Shown: piece by piece, positions 1 through 8,889 of the stretch | How positions within the stretch are numbered: position 1 is the stretch's first letter | How the letters are laid out: the number at the start of each line of letters is the position of its first letter | NCBI GenBank assembly: GCA_027491155.1 | Contig: JAIXWR010000019.1 | Location: forward strand, 1-52,481 | DNA length: 52,481 nt | Source of the DNA: Verrucomicrobiaceae bacterium | GTDB taxonomy: Bacteria; Verrucomicrobiota; Verrucomicrobiia; Verrucomicrobiales; Akkermansiaceae | Direction: 5' to 3' | Notes under the pieces: generated by a model | Told to the model about the DNA's origin: nothing | Database searches by the model: none | Seen by the model: the letters and a program-made list of their open reading frames with translations, nothing else | Translations under genes and position numbers: made by a program

Positions 1-74
1 CTCCCAATCTCCCAATCTCCCAATCTCCCAATCTCCCAATCTCCCAATCTCCCAATCTCCCAATCTCCCAATCT
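1..74. repeat. Tandem octamer repeat (CCCAATCT)n
   Basis: Nine perfect head-to-tail copies of CCCAATCT follow the first two bases, and the array may continue beyond the left edge of the window. It ends 67 bp before the VWA gene. No copy is degenerate, which suggests recent slippage or active maintenance. It has no coding role that I can see. It could be a polymorphic spacer in the promoter region of the next gene. Confidence 0.95.
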
Positions 75-141
75 CCATATCTCAAATTTCTTCCCCCTCC
101 CCCCACCCCTGTCCCACCCCCGGCGCGAAAGTGACGGCGCC

Positions 142-816
142 ATGAACGACCGCCTCACCGAAATCGCCTTCATCCTCGACCGCTCCGGCTCGATGGCCGC
201 CATGATCGAGCCCGCCATCGCCGGGTTCAACACCTTCCTCCGCGACCAGCAGCAGGCCGAAGGCGACGCCCGGCTGTCCCTCGTGCTGTTCGACAATGAA
301 ATCCTCGTCCCCTGCGTGTCGCTGCCGGTGGCGGAAGTCGTCGAACTCGATACCACCACCTTCATCCCCCGCGGCTCCACCGCCCTGCTCGATGCCATCG
401 GCCTCACCATCGACCGCCTCGGCGCCCATCTCGAGGCCATCCCCGAAGCCGCGCGGCCCGGCCAGGTCGTCGTGGCCATCCTCACCGACGGCGAGGAGAA
501 CTCGTCCACCCGCTTCACCTGGCAGGACATCGCGCGGAAGATCGGCCACCAGGAAAAGCACTACGCCTGGCAGTTCCTCTTCCTCGGCGCGAACCAGGAC
601 GCCATCGCCACCGCCGCGCGGATGGGCGTCGCCGCCGCGAATTCCGCGACCTACTTCCAGGATGCCGCCGGCTACAAGAGCAGCGCCAAGGCGATGTCGC
701 GCAAGATCGGCGCGATCCGGCGTTCCAAGCTCGACCCCTCGGTCCTCCACGAAGACCTCGCCAAGCCGATGAGCGACATCCTCCGCGAGGAAGAAGACCA
801 GGAGCGCGGCCAATAA
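142..816 (+). CDS. VWA (von Willebrand factor A) domain protein
   Basis: This 224-residue protein is essentially one von Willebrand factor A domain. The metal-ion-dependent adhesion site is complete: D13, S15 and S17 in the DRSGS motif, T80 in RGSTALLDA, and D116 in LTDGEE. There is no signal peptide or membrane segment, so it is probably cytoplasmic and binds a protein partner through a divalent metal. The C-terminal 30 residues are charged and rich in Glu. No partner gene such as a MoxR ATPase lies next to it, although the left side is cut by the window edge. The start codon follows a GC-rich leader 67 bp after the octamer array. The family call is firm, but the specific role is unknown. 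Confidence 0.85.
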   Translation: MNDRLTEIAFILDRSGSMAAMIEPAIAGFNTFLRDQQQAEGDARLSLVLFDNEILVPCVSLPVAEVVELDTTTFIPRGSTALLDAIGLTIDRLGAHLEAIPEAARPGQVVVAILTDGEENSSTRFTWQDIARKIGHQEKHYAWQFLFLGANQDAIATAARMGVAAANSATYFQDAAGYKSSAKAMSRKIGAIRRSKLDPSVLHEDLAKPMSDILREEEDQERGQ

Positions 817-905
817 CGATTCCCCCCTTTCCCCGTGTCGCGTGCGCGAGGCCATCCGGCGCTCCCGCTCATGACCCCCGCGGCACGGGGAATTCTCTTC
901 CACCC

Positions 906-942
906 GGTAGGGCTGGACCGCCGGGCCCGCCCACTTCACCCC
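906..942. repeat. REP-like intergenic repeat, copy A
   Basis: A 37-bp GC-rich sequence starting GGTAGGGCTGGACCGCCGGG matches positions 1048-1084 at 36 of 37 bases. It lies in the 634-bp stretch between the VWA gene and the next gene, where I see no supported coding sequence. Noncoding position, high GC and close repetition fit a REP-type intergenic element. Confidence 0.7.
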
Positions 943-1002
943 CGAGGGCGGGACGCGAAAGAACCCGCCAAGGAATCGCCTCTCATTCATCTCCGCCGCC
1001 GC

Positions 1003-1084
1003 AGGGTAAAGTGCGTCCGCCCAGCGGTCGGTCCCTACCGTTGAAAGGGTAGGGCTGGACCGCCGGGCCCGCCCGCTTCACCCC
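1003..1084. repeat. REP-like palindromic repeat, copies C and B in inverted orientation
   Basis: Positions 1048-1084 are a near-identical copy of 906-942. Positions 1003-1039 are a diverged copy in the opposite orientation (about 26 of 37 bases match). The two arms are separated by 8 bases and would form a long hairpin in RNA or single-stranded DNA. This organisation is like paired REP elements. The rest of 817-1450 holds only the operator-like repeats at 1385-1427; I see no gene in it. Confidence 0.65.
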
Positions 1085-1384
1085 GACGCCGAGACGCGGA
1101 AGCACCCGAATAGCACGCATCGGATCGCGTCCGTCTCCACGATCCCTTTCGCCTCGCTGCCCAAGTCATGTCCGGCAGCGGCTTGCTGCTTCTATCTCCA
1201 TGGCATGAGACAGCCCGGCGCCAGCGGCACCGGCCCGCGGGATTTCTCCTGGTCCACTTCATGACGCCCCTCACCCGACACTCCTGAATTTCCCCTTGGA
1301 TCGCCATCGTGGAAGGGCTAGCGTTCAAAGCCATGAACCAAGCTCCCTGAATTCCGTGCTTCGCTGTCGGGTTTTCCCTTGTTC

Positions 1385-1427
1385 TCCGACCGGTCGGTGA
1401 ACAGGGGGCAATTCCGACCGGCCGGTG
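1385..1427. promoter_or_regulatory. Paired palindromic operator-like sites upstream of the 1451 gene
   Basis: TCCGACCGGTCGGTG at 1385-1399 and TCCGACCGGCCGGTG at 1413-1427 differ at one base and start 28 bp apart. Each contains a palindromic core: CCGACCGGTCGG is a perfect 12-bp palindrome and the second copy is a one-base variant. They end 23 bp before the start codon of the next gene, where a repressor would overlap the promoter. Two phased copies of such a core resemble operators of TetR-family dimers. No TetR gene is visible nearby, so the regulator is unknown. Confidence 0.45.
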
Positions 1428-1450
1428 GATAAAACTGTTCGGCTAAGACC

Positions 1451-1981
1451 ATGAAGTCATTCCTAATGCCTTTTATGATGTGGCTGCAACTTGCGGCATT
1501 CTGCGTGGCGGATGAGAAGGTTCCTGAGATCAGCAACTTCGAGTGTAAGCAACTCAAACTTCCAGAGGCAATCGCCGCACTCAACAAGCGCATTTTGATC
1601 GAACATCCCGGTAAGCGTCGATTACTCGTTGCCTACGTTGAATCTCCATACCCGTTGACACCTTTGCCCCCGGGTGGTGGCGGATTCCTAGGAGGCTACG
1701 AGTCCCACTCCCAGAAGAAACTAGACTACACCCACACTAAGCCCGTCGCCATTCGTCGTGTCGTCGATGACCTCGCGCGATTGAGCATGTGCCACCACAG
1801 GATCTACGACGGTGTGATCGTGGTTTATGGCTGGCATGAAGGCGACTTGGAAGATCCCGCGCGGGCAGAACAAACCAGACAGGCCGAACAAGGCGGCGCT
1901 GGCCAACCCGCTACCTCTCCCGAGTCGAAGCCGGAGGGCGGAGAGAACCCTGATACTGTATCGGAGCCCGCCCCCCGGTAG
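1451..1981 (+). CDS. Small exported protein with an STN-like segment
   Basis: This 176-residue protein starts with a short signal peptide: Lys at position 3, a hydrophobic stretch to about residue 19, and probable cleavage near CVADEK. The mature part has an amphipathic pattern (LPEAIAALNKRI, then VVDDLARLSMCHHRIYDGVIVVYG) resembling the secretin and TonB N-terminal (STN) fold, but the match is weak. A Pro/Gly-rich loop and a disordered Glu/Pro/Ser tail from about residue 135 follow. AT content is higher than in the surrounding genes. Two operator-like palindromes lie just upstream, so it may be specifically induced. It was not recognised as a named family. Confidence 0.6.
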   Translation: MKSFLMPFMMWLQLAAFCVADEKVPEISNFECKQLKLPEAIAALNKRILIEHPGKRRLLVAYVESPYPLTPLPPGGGGFLGGYESHSQKKLDYTHTKPVAIRRVVDDLARLSMCHHRIYDGVIVVYGWHEGDLEDPARAEQTRQAEQGGAGQPATSPESKPEGGENPDTVSEPAPR

Positions 1982-2163
1982 CGGGTGCCAGGCCTCAATC
2001 GTTGGCCCAGAAAATTCAAGGAAAGACGCTGTCCCAGGACTGACACCATCGAAACGGTAAAAGAAAAATTTGGCCCCGTGTCGAAATGTGGATGGCTGGC
2101 CCGACAAGCTTACGTGATGACGCAATCGTCTCACAAATCCGAGTCCATAACTGACATCCACCT

Positions 2164-2520
2164 ATGAAATACGTGCTTCTCTTCAATGAGCCTGCCACCG
2201 CCATCCCTCAGGATCAAAAGTCACCCGCTGCCCAGGCTTACTGGGGAGCTTGGGGGGCCTATGTCAACACCCTCATCCAGAGCGGCATCATGGTCAGTGG
2301 AGAAGGCCTTATGCCTCCCTCCATGACCACGACTGTGATGATGCGAGACGGCAAGCGAGTCGTCCAAGACGGCCCGTATGCAGAGTCCAAGGACATCTTA
2401 GGCGGCTTCTTCGTGATTGACGTGCCGGACTTGGACGCAGCTCTGGAGTGGGCAGCTCGCTCGCCCTCCTCGAGCGTCGGCTACACGGAGGTCCGGCCTG
2501 TCTTGCCTTCACAGCAATAG
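2164..2520 (+). CDS. YCII/DGPF-domain protein, partner of an ECF42 sigma factor
   Basis: This 118-residue protein begins MKYVLLF and contains the signature DGPYAESKDILGGFFVID, typical of the YCII-related DGPF family. The fold is a small ferredoxin-like dimer. Members are known to occur beside ECF42 sigma factors, and that is the arrangement here: the next gene begins 15 bp downstream. The biochemical function of DGPF proteins is not settled. Codons are less GC-rich than in most of the window, which together with the next gene suggests joint horizontal acquisition. Confidence 0.88.
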   Translation: MKYVLLFNEPATAIPQDQKSPAAQAYWGAWGAYVNTLIQSGIMVSGEGLMPPSMTTTVMMRDGKRVVQDGPYAESKDILGGFFVIDVPDLDAALEWAARSPSSSVGYTEVRPVLPSQQ

Positions 2521-2535
2521 CACAGATAGCCAGCC

Positions 2536-3720
2536 ATGCATGTCGAGGCTGCTATTGAGTCCTTTGTGCGTGAGTCCTATGGCCAAGCTCTCGCCTGGCT
2601 GGCCTCACGTGCGCAAGGCGACATCGCAGCTGCTGAAGACGCCCTCAGCGACGGGCTGCTGGCGGCACTCCGCCAGTGGCCCCAAGACGGCGTGCCACAG
2701 GAGCCTGTGGCCTGGCTCATCACTGCGGCCAGGCGCCGCCTCATCGATGCCCAACGGCGTGAGGCCACGCGCAGCAGGCACGCAGATCAGTTGCGCGTCA
2801 TGCTGGAAGATCCAGCCCCGCCGGTACTGGCGGACGAGCGACTGTCTCTACTCTTTGCCTGCACCCATCCAGCAGTCGATGAGGCAGCGCGTGCTCCACT
2901 GATGCTGCAAGTCGTACTGGGCCTGGATGCAGAGTGCATTGCCAGCGCCTATGTGGTGGCACCTGCTACTATGAGCCAACGCCTCGTCAGGGCCAAGGCA
3001 CGGATCAAAGACGCCGGCATCCGGTTCGCCGTACCTGAGGCTGAGCACTGGCCAGAGCGCATGGAGTCTGTGCTGGCGACCATCTACGCAGCCTATACCC
3101 TGGGCAGAGCAGACAGTCCGCGTGACCTCGCTACTGAGGCCATCAGCCTAGCTCGATTGCTGGTGACCTTGGTGCCTGAAGAGCCTGAAGCCAGGGGCCT
3201 GCTGGCCCTTTGCCTGCACTGCGAGGCGAGGACTGCGGCTCAGTGGCAGGGAGGACTCTACACACCTCTGCCAGAGCAAGACATGCAGCTCTGGAACGCA
3301 GAGCTGCAGGCGGAGGCAGAGCACCACCTGAGCCTGGCAGCCAAGGCCCAGCGGCTCGGGCGCTACCAGTTGGAGGCTGCCATCCAGTCCGTGCACGCAG
3401 CCAGGCGCGTTTCGGGAAACACCAGTTGGCCTGCGATAGCCGGCTTGTATCAAGGCCTGCTTACGCTGACCTCTGCAATCGGAGCACAGATCGGGCATGC
3501 AATTGCTCATGGCCAAGTCCACGGGCCGGGCACAGGCTTGAGTCTGCTGGAGACCATCCCTTTGACCGCAGTGGAGGCTCATCAACCCTGGTGGGCTGCG
3601 AAAGCCGAGTTCTTGGCTCAGCTCGGCAGAGCGGATGAAGCGCGCGAGGCCTACCAAAGAGCCATCGGGCTGAGTGATTCAGCTGGCATACGCGAATTCC
3701 TCCAGAGGAGGAGTTGCTAG
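2536..3720 (+). CDS. ECF42-type RNA polymerase sigma factor with long C-terminal extension
   Basis: This 394-residue protein has sigma region 2 at about residues 10-75 (ending VAWLITAARRRLIDAQRR) and region 4 at about 115-165, followed by a roughly 200-residue helical extension with TPR-like pairs. Length, extension and the adjoining DGPF gene identify the ECF42 group. In that group there is no anti-sigma factor, and the C-terminal extension is thought to control activity. Region 2 would bind the -10 element and region 4 the -35 element. The gene uses CAG, CTG and AGC heavily and has lower GC than the flanking genes, a sign of transfer. Target promoters cannot be read from this window, although its own operon is a usual target. 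Confidence 0.88.
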   Translation: MHVEAAIESFVRESYGQALAWLASRAQGDIAAAEDALSDGLLAALRQWPQDGVPQEPVAWLITAARRRLIDAQRREATRSRHADQLRVMLEDPAPPVLADERLSLLFACTHPAVDEAARAPLMLQVVLGLDAECIASAYVVAPATMSQRLVRAKARIKDAGIRFAVPEAEHWPERMESVLATIYAAYTLGRADSPRDLATEAISLARLLVTLVPEEPEARGLLALCLHCEARTAAQWQGGLYTPLPEQDMQLWNAELQAEAEHHLSLAAKAQRLGRYQLEAAIQSVHAARRVSGNTSWPAIAGLYQGLLTLTSAIGAQIGHAIAHGQVHGPGTGLSLLETIPLTAVEAHQPWWAAKAEFLAQLGRADEAREAYQRAIGLSDSAGIREFLQRRSC

Positions 3721-3902
3721 ACCCGCATGGCGGACTGCCATCGCCAAAGGAGCATGACCTCGGGGGTCCTTGACCTCGGGAAATCCTTGAATTCCGAATT
3801 CCTTCTTTGGCTGGAGAACGCCCTCACGGTGACGGCCAGCAGACTTTCCCTGCCTCCTCCTTTCGTTTGACCGAACGTCGGGCTCCCCCTCTGATCCCGG
3901 AC

Positions 3903-4883
3903 ATGAAGCTCTTCCTCCATCGGGCGGCCTGCGCGCTCGGGATCGCCCTTTCCCTCGCCTCCGCCGCCGAGACCGACTTCACCATCGGCCCGGACTACGC
4001 CGACTCACCCGAGACGAAGGCGAAGGACGGCGTGCCGAAGGGCGAGCTGCGCGAGTTCACGATGAAGTCCGAGGACAGCCGCATCTACAAGGGCATCGCG
4101 AAAGGCAAGAAGGGCAAGGTGCCCTACGAGCGCAAGGTGGTCGTTTACATCCCGGCGCAGCTCGACCGGAACAAGCCCGCGCCCTTCATCGTCGCGCAGG
4201 ACGGCCTCGGCTACCGCGGCGTGCTGCCGGTGGTGCTCGACCACCTGATCCACGAAAAGCGCGTGCCGGCGATGGTCGCGATCCTGATCAATTCCGGCGG
4301 CGGCGATGCCCAGGGCAGCCAGCGCGGCCTGGAATACGACACGTTGTCCGACGTTTACGCGAAGTTCGTCGAGAAGGAGGTGCTGCCGAAGATCGAGAAG
4401 GAGCAGAAGCTCCGGCTGACCCGCGACCCCGAGGCCCGCGCGACGATGGGCGGCAGTTCCGGCGGTGCGGCGGCCTTCACGATGGCCTGGTTCTGCCCGG
4501 AGCTCTACCGGCGCGTGCTGACCTACTCCGGCACCTACGTGAACCAGCAGTCGCCTTTCAACCGCCGCACCCCGCACGGCGCCTGGGAATACCACGAGAA
4601 CATCATCCCCAAATCCAAGCCCAAGCCGCTCCGGATCTGGCTCCAAGTCAGCGAACGCGACAACGGCCACGACCGCGACGACACGTCCTTCCACAACTGG
4701 GTCCGGGCCAATCGCCTGATGGCCGCCGCCCTCAAGGACAAGGGCTATGCCTACCGCTTCGTCTTTTCCAAGGCCGCCGGACACACCGACGGACGCGTCA
4801 CCCGCCAGACCCTGGCCGGGGCCCTGGAGTGGCTGTGGGCCGGCTATCCGGAGATCCCCGCCGCCCGGATGCCGGCGGAATAG
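3903..4883 (+). CDS. Exported esterase of the alpha/beta-hydrolase (enterochelin esterase-like) family
   Basis: The 326-residue protein starts at 3903, where a signal peptide begins (MKLFLHRAAC, hydrophobic core, cleavage near SAAET). An in-frame ATG at 3807 would add 32 residues in front and bury the signal. The nucleophile is in GSSGG (Ser186). KAAGHTDGR near residue 300 gives the His, and an Asp in the ERDNGHDRDD stretch is the likely acid. Homologues hydrolyse esters of siderophores or plant-derived acyl groups; no substrate can be named here. It acts in the periplasm or outside the cell. It lies 131 bp upstream of the DUF1592 gene on the same strand, so they may be co-transcribed. Confidence 0.8.
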   Translation: MKLFLHRAACALGIALSLASAAETDFTIGPDYADSPETKAKDGVPKGELREFTMKSEDSRIYKGIAKGKKGKVPYERKVVVYIPAQLDRNKPAPFIVAQDGLGYRGVLPVVLDHLIHEKRVPAMVAILINSGGGDAQGSQRGLEYDTLSDVYAKFVEKEVLPKIEKEQKLRLTRDPEARATMGGSSGGAAAFTMAWFCPELYRRVLTYSGTYVNQQSPFNRRTPHGAWEYHENIIPKSKPKPLRIWLQVSERDNGHDRDDTSFHNWVRANRLMAAALKDKGYAYRFVFSKAAGHTDGRVTRQTLAGALEWLWAGYPEIPAARMPAE

Positions 4884-5014
4884 CGTGCCGTCATGACACG
4901 GATTTCGCCCGCTGTATGACAACTTCCGGACACCGGCGCGGTTTGAAAAGTCCGTGCTTTTCCGGCGATCCGTGCTCTTTGAAGATCGGACCGTCACCCC
5001 GCCTGTCCCGACCC

Positions 5015-7345
5015 ATGCTTGCCCGACTCCTGCCTCTCGCCCTGCTTGCCGCCGGTAGCGCCCTCCCGGCGGCTCCCGCGGACAGCTACAAGTCCGAGAT
5101 CGTCCCGCTGCTGGAAACCTACTGCTTTTCCTGCCACGGCGAGGGCGTCGCGAAGGGCAAGTTCTCGATGGACGAGTTCAAGGACCTGTCCACCCACCTT
5201 TCCGACCGCGAGCACTGGATGCACATATGGCGGAACGTCAGGAGCCAGGTCATGCCTCCCTTCGACGAGGACCAGCCGACGCCGGACGAACGGCGCAAGC
5301 TGATGACCTGGATCGAGAAGGAGGTCTTCAAGCTCGATGCCGCCAACCCCGACCCCGGCCGGGTGACAATCCGCCGCTTGAACCGCACCGAATACCAGAA
5401 CGCGGTCTTCGACCTGCTCGGCGTGGAATACGACACCAAGGAGGTCTTCCCCGCCGACGACACCGGCTACGGCTTCGACAACATCGGCGACGTACTTTCG
5501 ATCTCGCCGCTGCTGATGGAGAAATACATCACCGCCGCCGAGGAAGTGGTGGCCCTCGCCCTGCCGAAGGGCGCGGCGGCGCAGGTCCCGCGGATCGATA
5601 TCGAGGGCAAGGACTTCACCGCCCCCGGCGACCCGAAGACCACCGGCCGCTGGCTGCCTTTCGCCAAGGGCGGCAAGCTCAGCGTCTCCCGCGACATTGC
5701 CTGGGACGGCGACTACCAGGTCCAGGTCGAATACGCCATCAAGGGCGCCACCGAGGCGACCGTGCACGAGGCCGTGATGACGGTGAAGGCCGGCGGCGCG
5801 GAGGTCGGCGAGGTTTCCCTCGGCTGGGACCAGCGGCGGGTGATCGAGCTGACCGGCAAGGTCCCGCTGAAGAAGGGCAAGCAGGCATTCGAGATCAGCC
5901 TCGCGCCCGCCCGGCAACCGGCGGACGGCGAGGAGGAACTCAACCTCGTCGTCCACCGCGTCATCCTGCAGGGCCCGCTCGACGGATCGCAGCGCGAGTA
6001 TTCGAAGGGCTACCGCATGATCCTCGTCGACGGACCCGCGCCGGAGGAAGAAGGAGCCCGCGACCGCTACGCGCGGAAGATCATGCGCAGCTTCGTCAGC
6101 CGCGCCTTCCGCAAGCCGCTCGACGATTCGACCATCGACCGCCTGGTCGACATCGTGAAGGAAGTCGACAAGCAGCCGGGCAAGGAGTTCGAGGACGGCA
6201 TCAAGCAGGCCATCGCCACCTGCCTCGCCTCGCCGCGCTTCCTGTTCCGCGTCGAGATCCAGCCGGAGCCGAACAACCCGGGCAAGATCGTGCCGCTCGA
6301 CGACTACTCGATCGCCTCGCGCCTGTCGTTCTTCCTCTGGGGCTCGGTGCCCGACGACGAGCTGCTGAGCCTCGCCTTCAACAACAAGCTGCGGCCGAAC
6401 CTGCGCGAGCAGATCGACCGCATGCTGGCCGACCCGCGTTCGTCGCGGCTGGTGGAAAACTTCATCGGCCAGTGGTTGCAGGCGCGCGACGTCGAGTCGG
6501 TGCCGGTCAGTGCCAAGGACATCCTCGGCCTCGGCAGCAACCGCGACGCCGCCCGCGCCTTCGACGTCCGCCTGCGGGCCGACATGCGGCGTGAGACCGA
6601 GCTGCTGTTCGACTTCATCCTCCGCAAGAACCGTCCTGCCGAGGAACTGATCTCCGCCCGCTACAGCTTCCTCAACGAACGCCTCGCGAAGTTCTACGGC
6701 ATCGCCGGCGTCACGGGTGAGGAGTTCCAGCCGGTCGACCTGACCGAGCACCCGGAGCGCGGCGGCCTGCTGACCCAGGGCAGCGTGCTGATGGTCACCT
6801 CCAACCCGACCCGCACCTCGCCGGTGAAGCGCGGGCTCTTCGTCCTCGACAACCTGCTCGGCACTCCCGCCCCGCCCGCGCCGCCCGACGTCCCGCCGCT
6901 GGAAGAAGCCGCGGCCGCCGGCGGTCCGCCGCCGACGATGCGCCAGATGATGGAGATCCACCGCAAGAACCCCGACTGCCGCGGTTGCCACCAGCGGATG
7001 GACCCGATCGGCCCCGGGCTTGAGAATTTCAACGCCCTCGGCCAGTTCCGCACCAACGAGCACGGCAAGAAGATCGACACCGGTGGCCAGCTCCTGACCG
7101 GCGAGAAGTTCTCCAACGTCGCCGAGCTGAAGGAAGTCCTCGCCACCAAGCGCCGCGAGGATTTCTACCGCTGCCTGTCGGAGAAACTCCTGACCTACGC
7201 GATCGGCCGCGGCGTGGAATACTACGATGCCACCACCATCGACCAGCTCGTCGAGCGCCTGGAAAAGAACGACGGCAAGCTGCGCGAACTGATCTACGGC
7301 ATCGCCGAAAGCGCCCCCTTCCAGAAGCGCCGCGGCGACGACTGA
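5015..7345 (+). CDS. DUF1592 family exported c-type cytochrome-like protein
   Basis: The 776-residue protein starts at 5015 with a signal peptide (MLARLLPLALLAAG). A haem-binding CFSCH motif at residues 37-41 belongs to a planctomycete-type cytochrome c domain. The DUF1587, DUF1595, DUF1592, DUF1588 and DUF1585 order of this family follows. A second CxxCH (CRGCH) lies in the DUF1588 part near residue 650, and the end (LTYAIGRGVEYYD) is DUF1585. Such proteins are abundant in Planctomycetes and Verrucomicrobia, nearly always next to a DUF1552 gene as here. An oxidative role in polymer breakdown has been suggested but not shown. The start at 4829 was rejected because it precedes the signal peptide by 62 residues. 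Confidence 0.88.
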   Translation: MLARLLPLALLAAGSALPAAPADSYKSEIVPLLETYCFSCHGEGVAKGKFSMDEFKDLSTHLSDREHWMHIWRNVRSQVMPPFDEDQPTPDERRKLMTWIEKEVFKLDAANPDPGRVTIRRLNRTEYQNAVFDLLGVEYDTKEVFPADDTGYGFDNIGDVLSISPLLMEKYITAAEEVVALALPKGAAAQVPRIDIEGKDFTAPGDPKTTGRWLPFAKGGKLSVSRDIAWDGDYQVQVEYAIKGATEATVHEAVMTVKAGGAEVGEVSLGWDQRRVIELTGKVPLKKGKQAFEISLAPARQPADGEEELNLVVHRVILQGPLDGSQREYSKGYRMILVDGPAPEEEGARDRYARKIMRSFVSRAFRKPLDDSTIDRLVDIVKEVDKQPGKEFEDGIKQAIATCLASPRFLFRVEIQPEPNNPGKIVPLDDYSIASRLSFFLWGSVPDDELLSLAFNNKLRPNLREQIDRMLADPRSSRLVENFIGQWLQARDVESVPVSAKDILGLGSNRDAARAFDVRLRADMRRETELLFDFILRKNRPAEELISARYSFLNERLAKFYGIAGVTGEEFQPVDLTEHPERGGLLTQGSVLMVTSNPTRTSPVKRGLFVLDNLLGTPAPPAPPDVPPLEEAAAAGGPPPTMRQMMEIHRKNPDCRGCHQRMDPIGPGLENFNALGQFRTNEHGKKIDTGGQLLTGEKFSNVAELKEVLATKRREDFYRCLSEKLLTYAIGRGVEYYDATTIDQLVERLEKNDGKLRELIYGIAESAPFQKRRGDD

Positions 7346-7520
7346 GCCCTTCCCCGTAGCGGATCGGCTGCGCCGTTCCGCCGGTCACGATCCGCCAACA
7401 TCTTTCCTAGCAGAATCCACCGACCCGCCGCCCCCACCGGAACGACGCAGTCGTCCCGCTACCCGAGCCGCTCCCGCCTTTCGCCTTGAATCTCAAGCCA
7501 ACCTGCACATCTTCAAGACC

Positions 7521-8888
7521 ATGAGCACCCATCCCGCCCTCACCAGCCGCCGCGGATTCCTGCGCGGTCTCGGCGCCGCCGTCAGCCTGCCGGCACTCGA
7601 TGTCTTCCGCCCGCTGATGGCCGCGGAAGCCGGCCGCCGCGCGCTGGCCACCACCGCCAGCGGCGCGCCCCTGCGGATGGCCTACCTCTACATCCCGAAC
7701 GGCGTGAACCTGGAGCACTGGCGGCCGAACGGCACCACCGGCGGCTACAAGATGGGTCCGACCTTCAAGCCGATGGAAGCCCTTCGCGAGCACTTCCAGA
7801 TCTACACCGGCTTCGAGCAGAAGAACGCCAGCAACGGCGGCGACGGTCCCGGCGACCATGCCCGCGGCGTCGCCACCTTCCTCACCAGCAGCCGCGCCCG
7901 CAAGACCGCCGGCTCCGACATCAACCTCGGCATCTCGATCGACCAGGTCGCCGCCAAGGCCATCGGCAACCTGACCCGCCTGCCCTCGCTCGAGCTTTCC
8001 GCCGATGGAGTCCGCAAGTCCGGCGCCTGCGATTCCGGCTACTCCTGCGCCTACCAGTTCAACCTCTCGTGGCGCTCCGAAAACCAGCCGATGACCCCCG
8101 AGTCGAACCCGCGCGCGGTGTTCGAGCGGCTCTTCGGGGCCGGCAATTCGAAGGAGCGTGCCGAAAGCCTCGGCCGCCGTCACGCGAGCAAGAAGTCGAT
8201 GCTCGACTTCATCGAGCACGACGCCAAGGCCCTCCACCGCCGCCTCGGCCGCACCGACCAGCACAAGCTCGACGAATACCTGACCGGCGTCCGCGAGATC
8301 GAGAAGCAGATCGAGAAAGCCGAGGCCATGGGCCTGCCGGCCGACCCCGGCCAACCGGCGCCGAAGGGCAAGCCCGACAGCTACGAGGAGCACCTGCGGC
8401 TGATGATGGACATGATGGTGCTGGCCTTCAAAACCGACTCGACCCGCATCTCGACCTTCATGCTCGCCCACGACGGCAGCAACCGCAGCTTCAAGGAGAT
8501 CGGCGTCTCGGATGGCCACCACAACATCTCCCACCACCAGGGCAAGAAGGACAACCTGGAGAAGATCGCCAAGATCGACCGCTTCTACATGGAGCAGCTC
8601 GCCTACTTCCTCGACAAGCTGAAGAAGACCGAGGACGTCGACGGCAAGAGCCTGCTGCACAACTCGATGATCGTTTACGGCGGCTGCATCGCCGACGGCA
8701 ACCGCCACAACCACGACGACCTCCCGATCGTCCTCGCCGGCCACGGCGGCGGCGCCTTCAAGCCCGGCCGCCACGTCGACCTCGGCGAGAACGTCCCGCT
8801 GGCGAACCTCTATCTCCGCATGCTGGAAGAGATGGGCGTCAACGAGAAGCGCTTCGGGGATTCGAGCGGGGTGTTGAGGAAGGTGTGA
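7521..8888 (+). CDS. DUF1552 family protein with Tat signal
   Basis: This 455-residue protein has a twin-arginine signal (SRRGFLRGLGAAVSLPALDVF from about residue 9), so it is folded in the cytoplasm before export. The body is related to sulfatase- or alkaline-phosphatase-like DUF1501/DUF1552 proteins. The conserved stretches FMLAHDGSNR, GVSDGHHNISHHQG and IVYGGCIADGNRHNHDDLP are rich in His and Asp, as expected for a metal site. It sits 175 bp after the DUF1592 gene, its standard partner, and the two are likely to form a periplasmic pair. The stop codon is one base from the stop of the convergent haem protein. Substrate unknown. Confidence 0.87.
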   Translation: MSTHPALTSRRGFLRGLGAAVSLPALDVFRPLMAAEAGRRALATTASGAPLRMAYLYIPNGVNLEHWRPNGTTGGYKMGPTFKPMEALREHFQIYTGFEQKNASNGGDGPGDHARGVATFLTSSRARKTAGSDINLGISIDQVAAKAIGNLTRLPSLELSADGVRKSGACDSGYSCAYQFNLSWRSENQPMTPESNPRAVFERLFGAGNSKERAESLGRRHASKKSMLDFIEHDAKALHRRLGRTDQHKLDEYLTGVREIEKQIEKAEAMGLPADPGQPAPKGKPDSYEEHLRLMMDMMVLAFKTDSTRISTFMLAHDGSNRSFKEIGVSDGHHNISHHQGKKDNLEKIAKIDRFYMEQLAYFLDKLKKTEDVDGKSLLHNSMIVYGGCIADGNRHNHDDLPIVLAGHGGGAFKPGRHVDLGENVPLANLYLRMLEEMGVNEKRFGDSSGVLRKV

Positions 8889-8889
8889 T

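Noticed and set aside
82..990. A 302-codon leftward frame covering the VWA gene and repeat A
   Set aside because: It is antisense to the VWA protein and its start lies in a palindromic repeat.
4994..7063. A 689-codon leftward frame opposite the DUF1592 gene
   Set aside because: Shadow frame caused by strong third-position GC; no domain signal.
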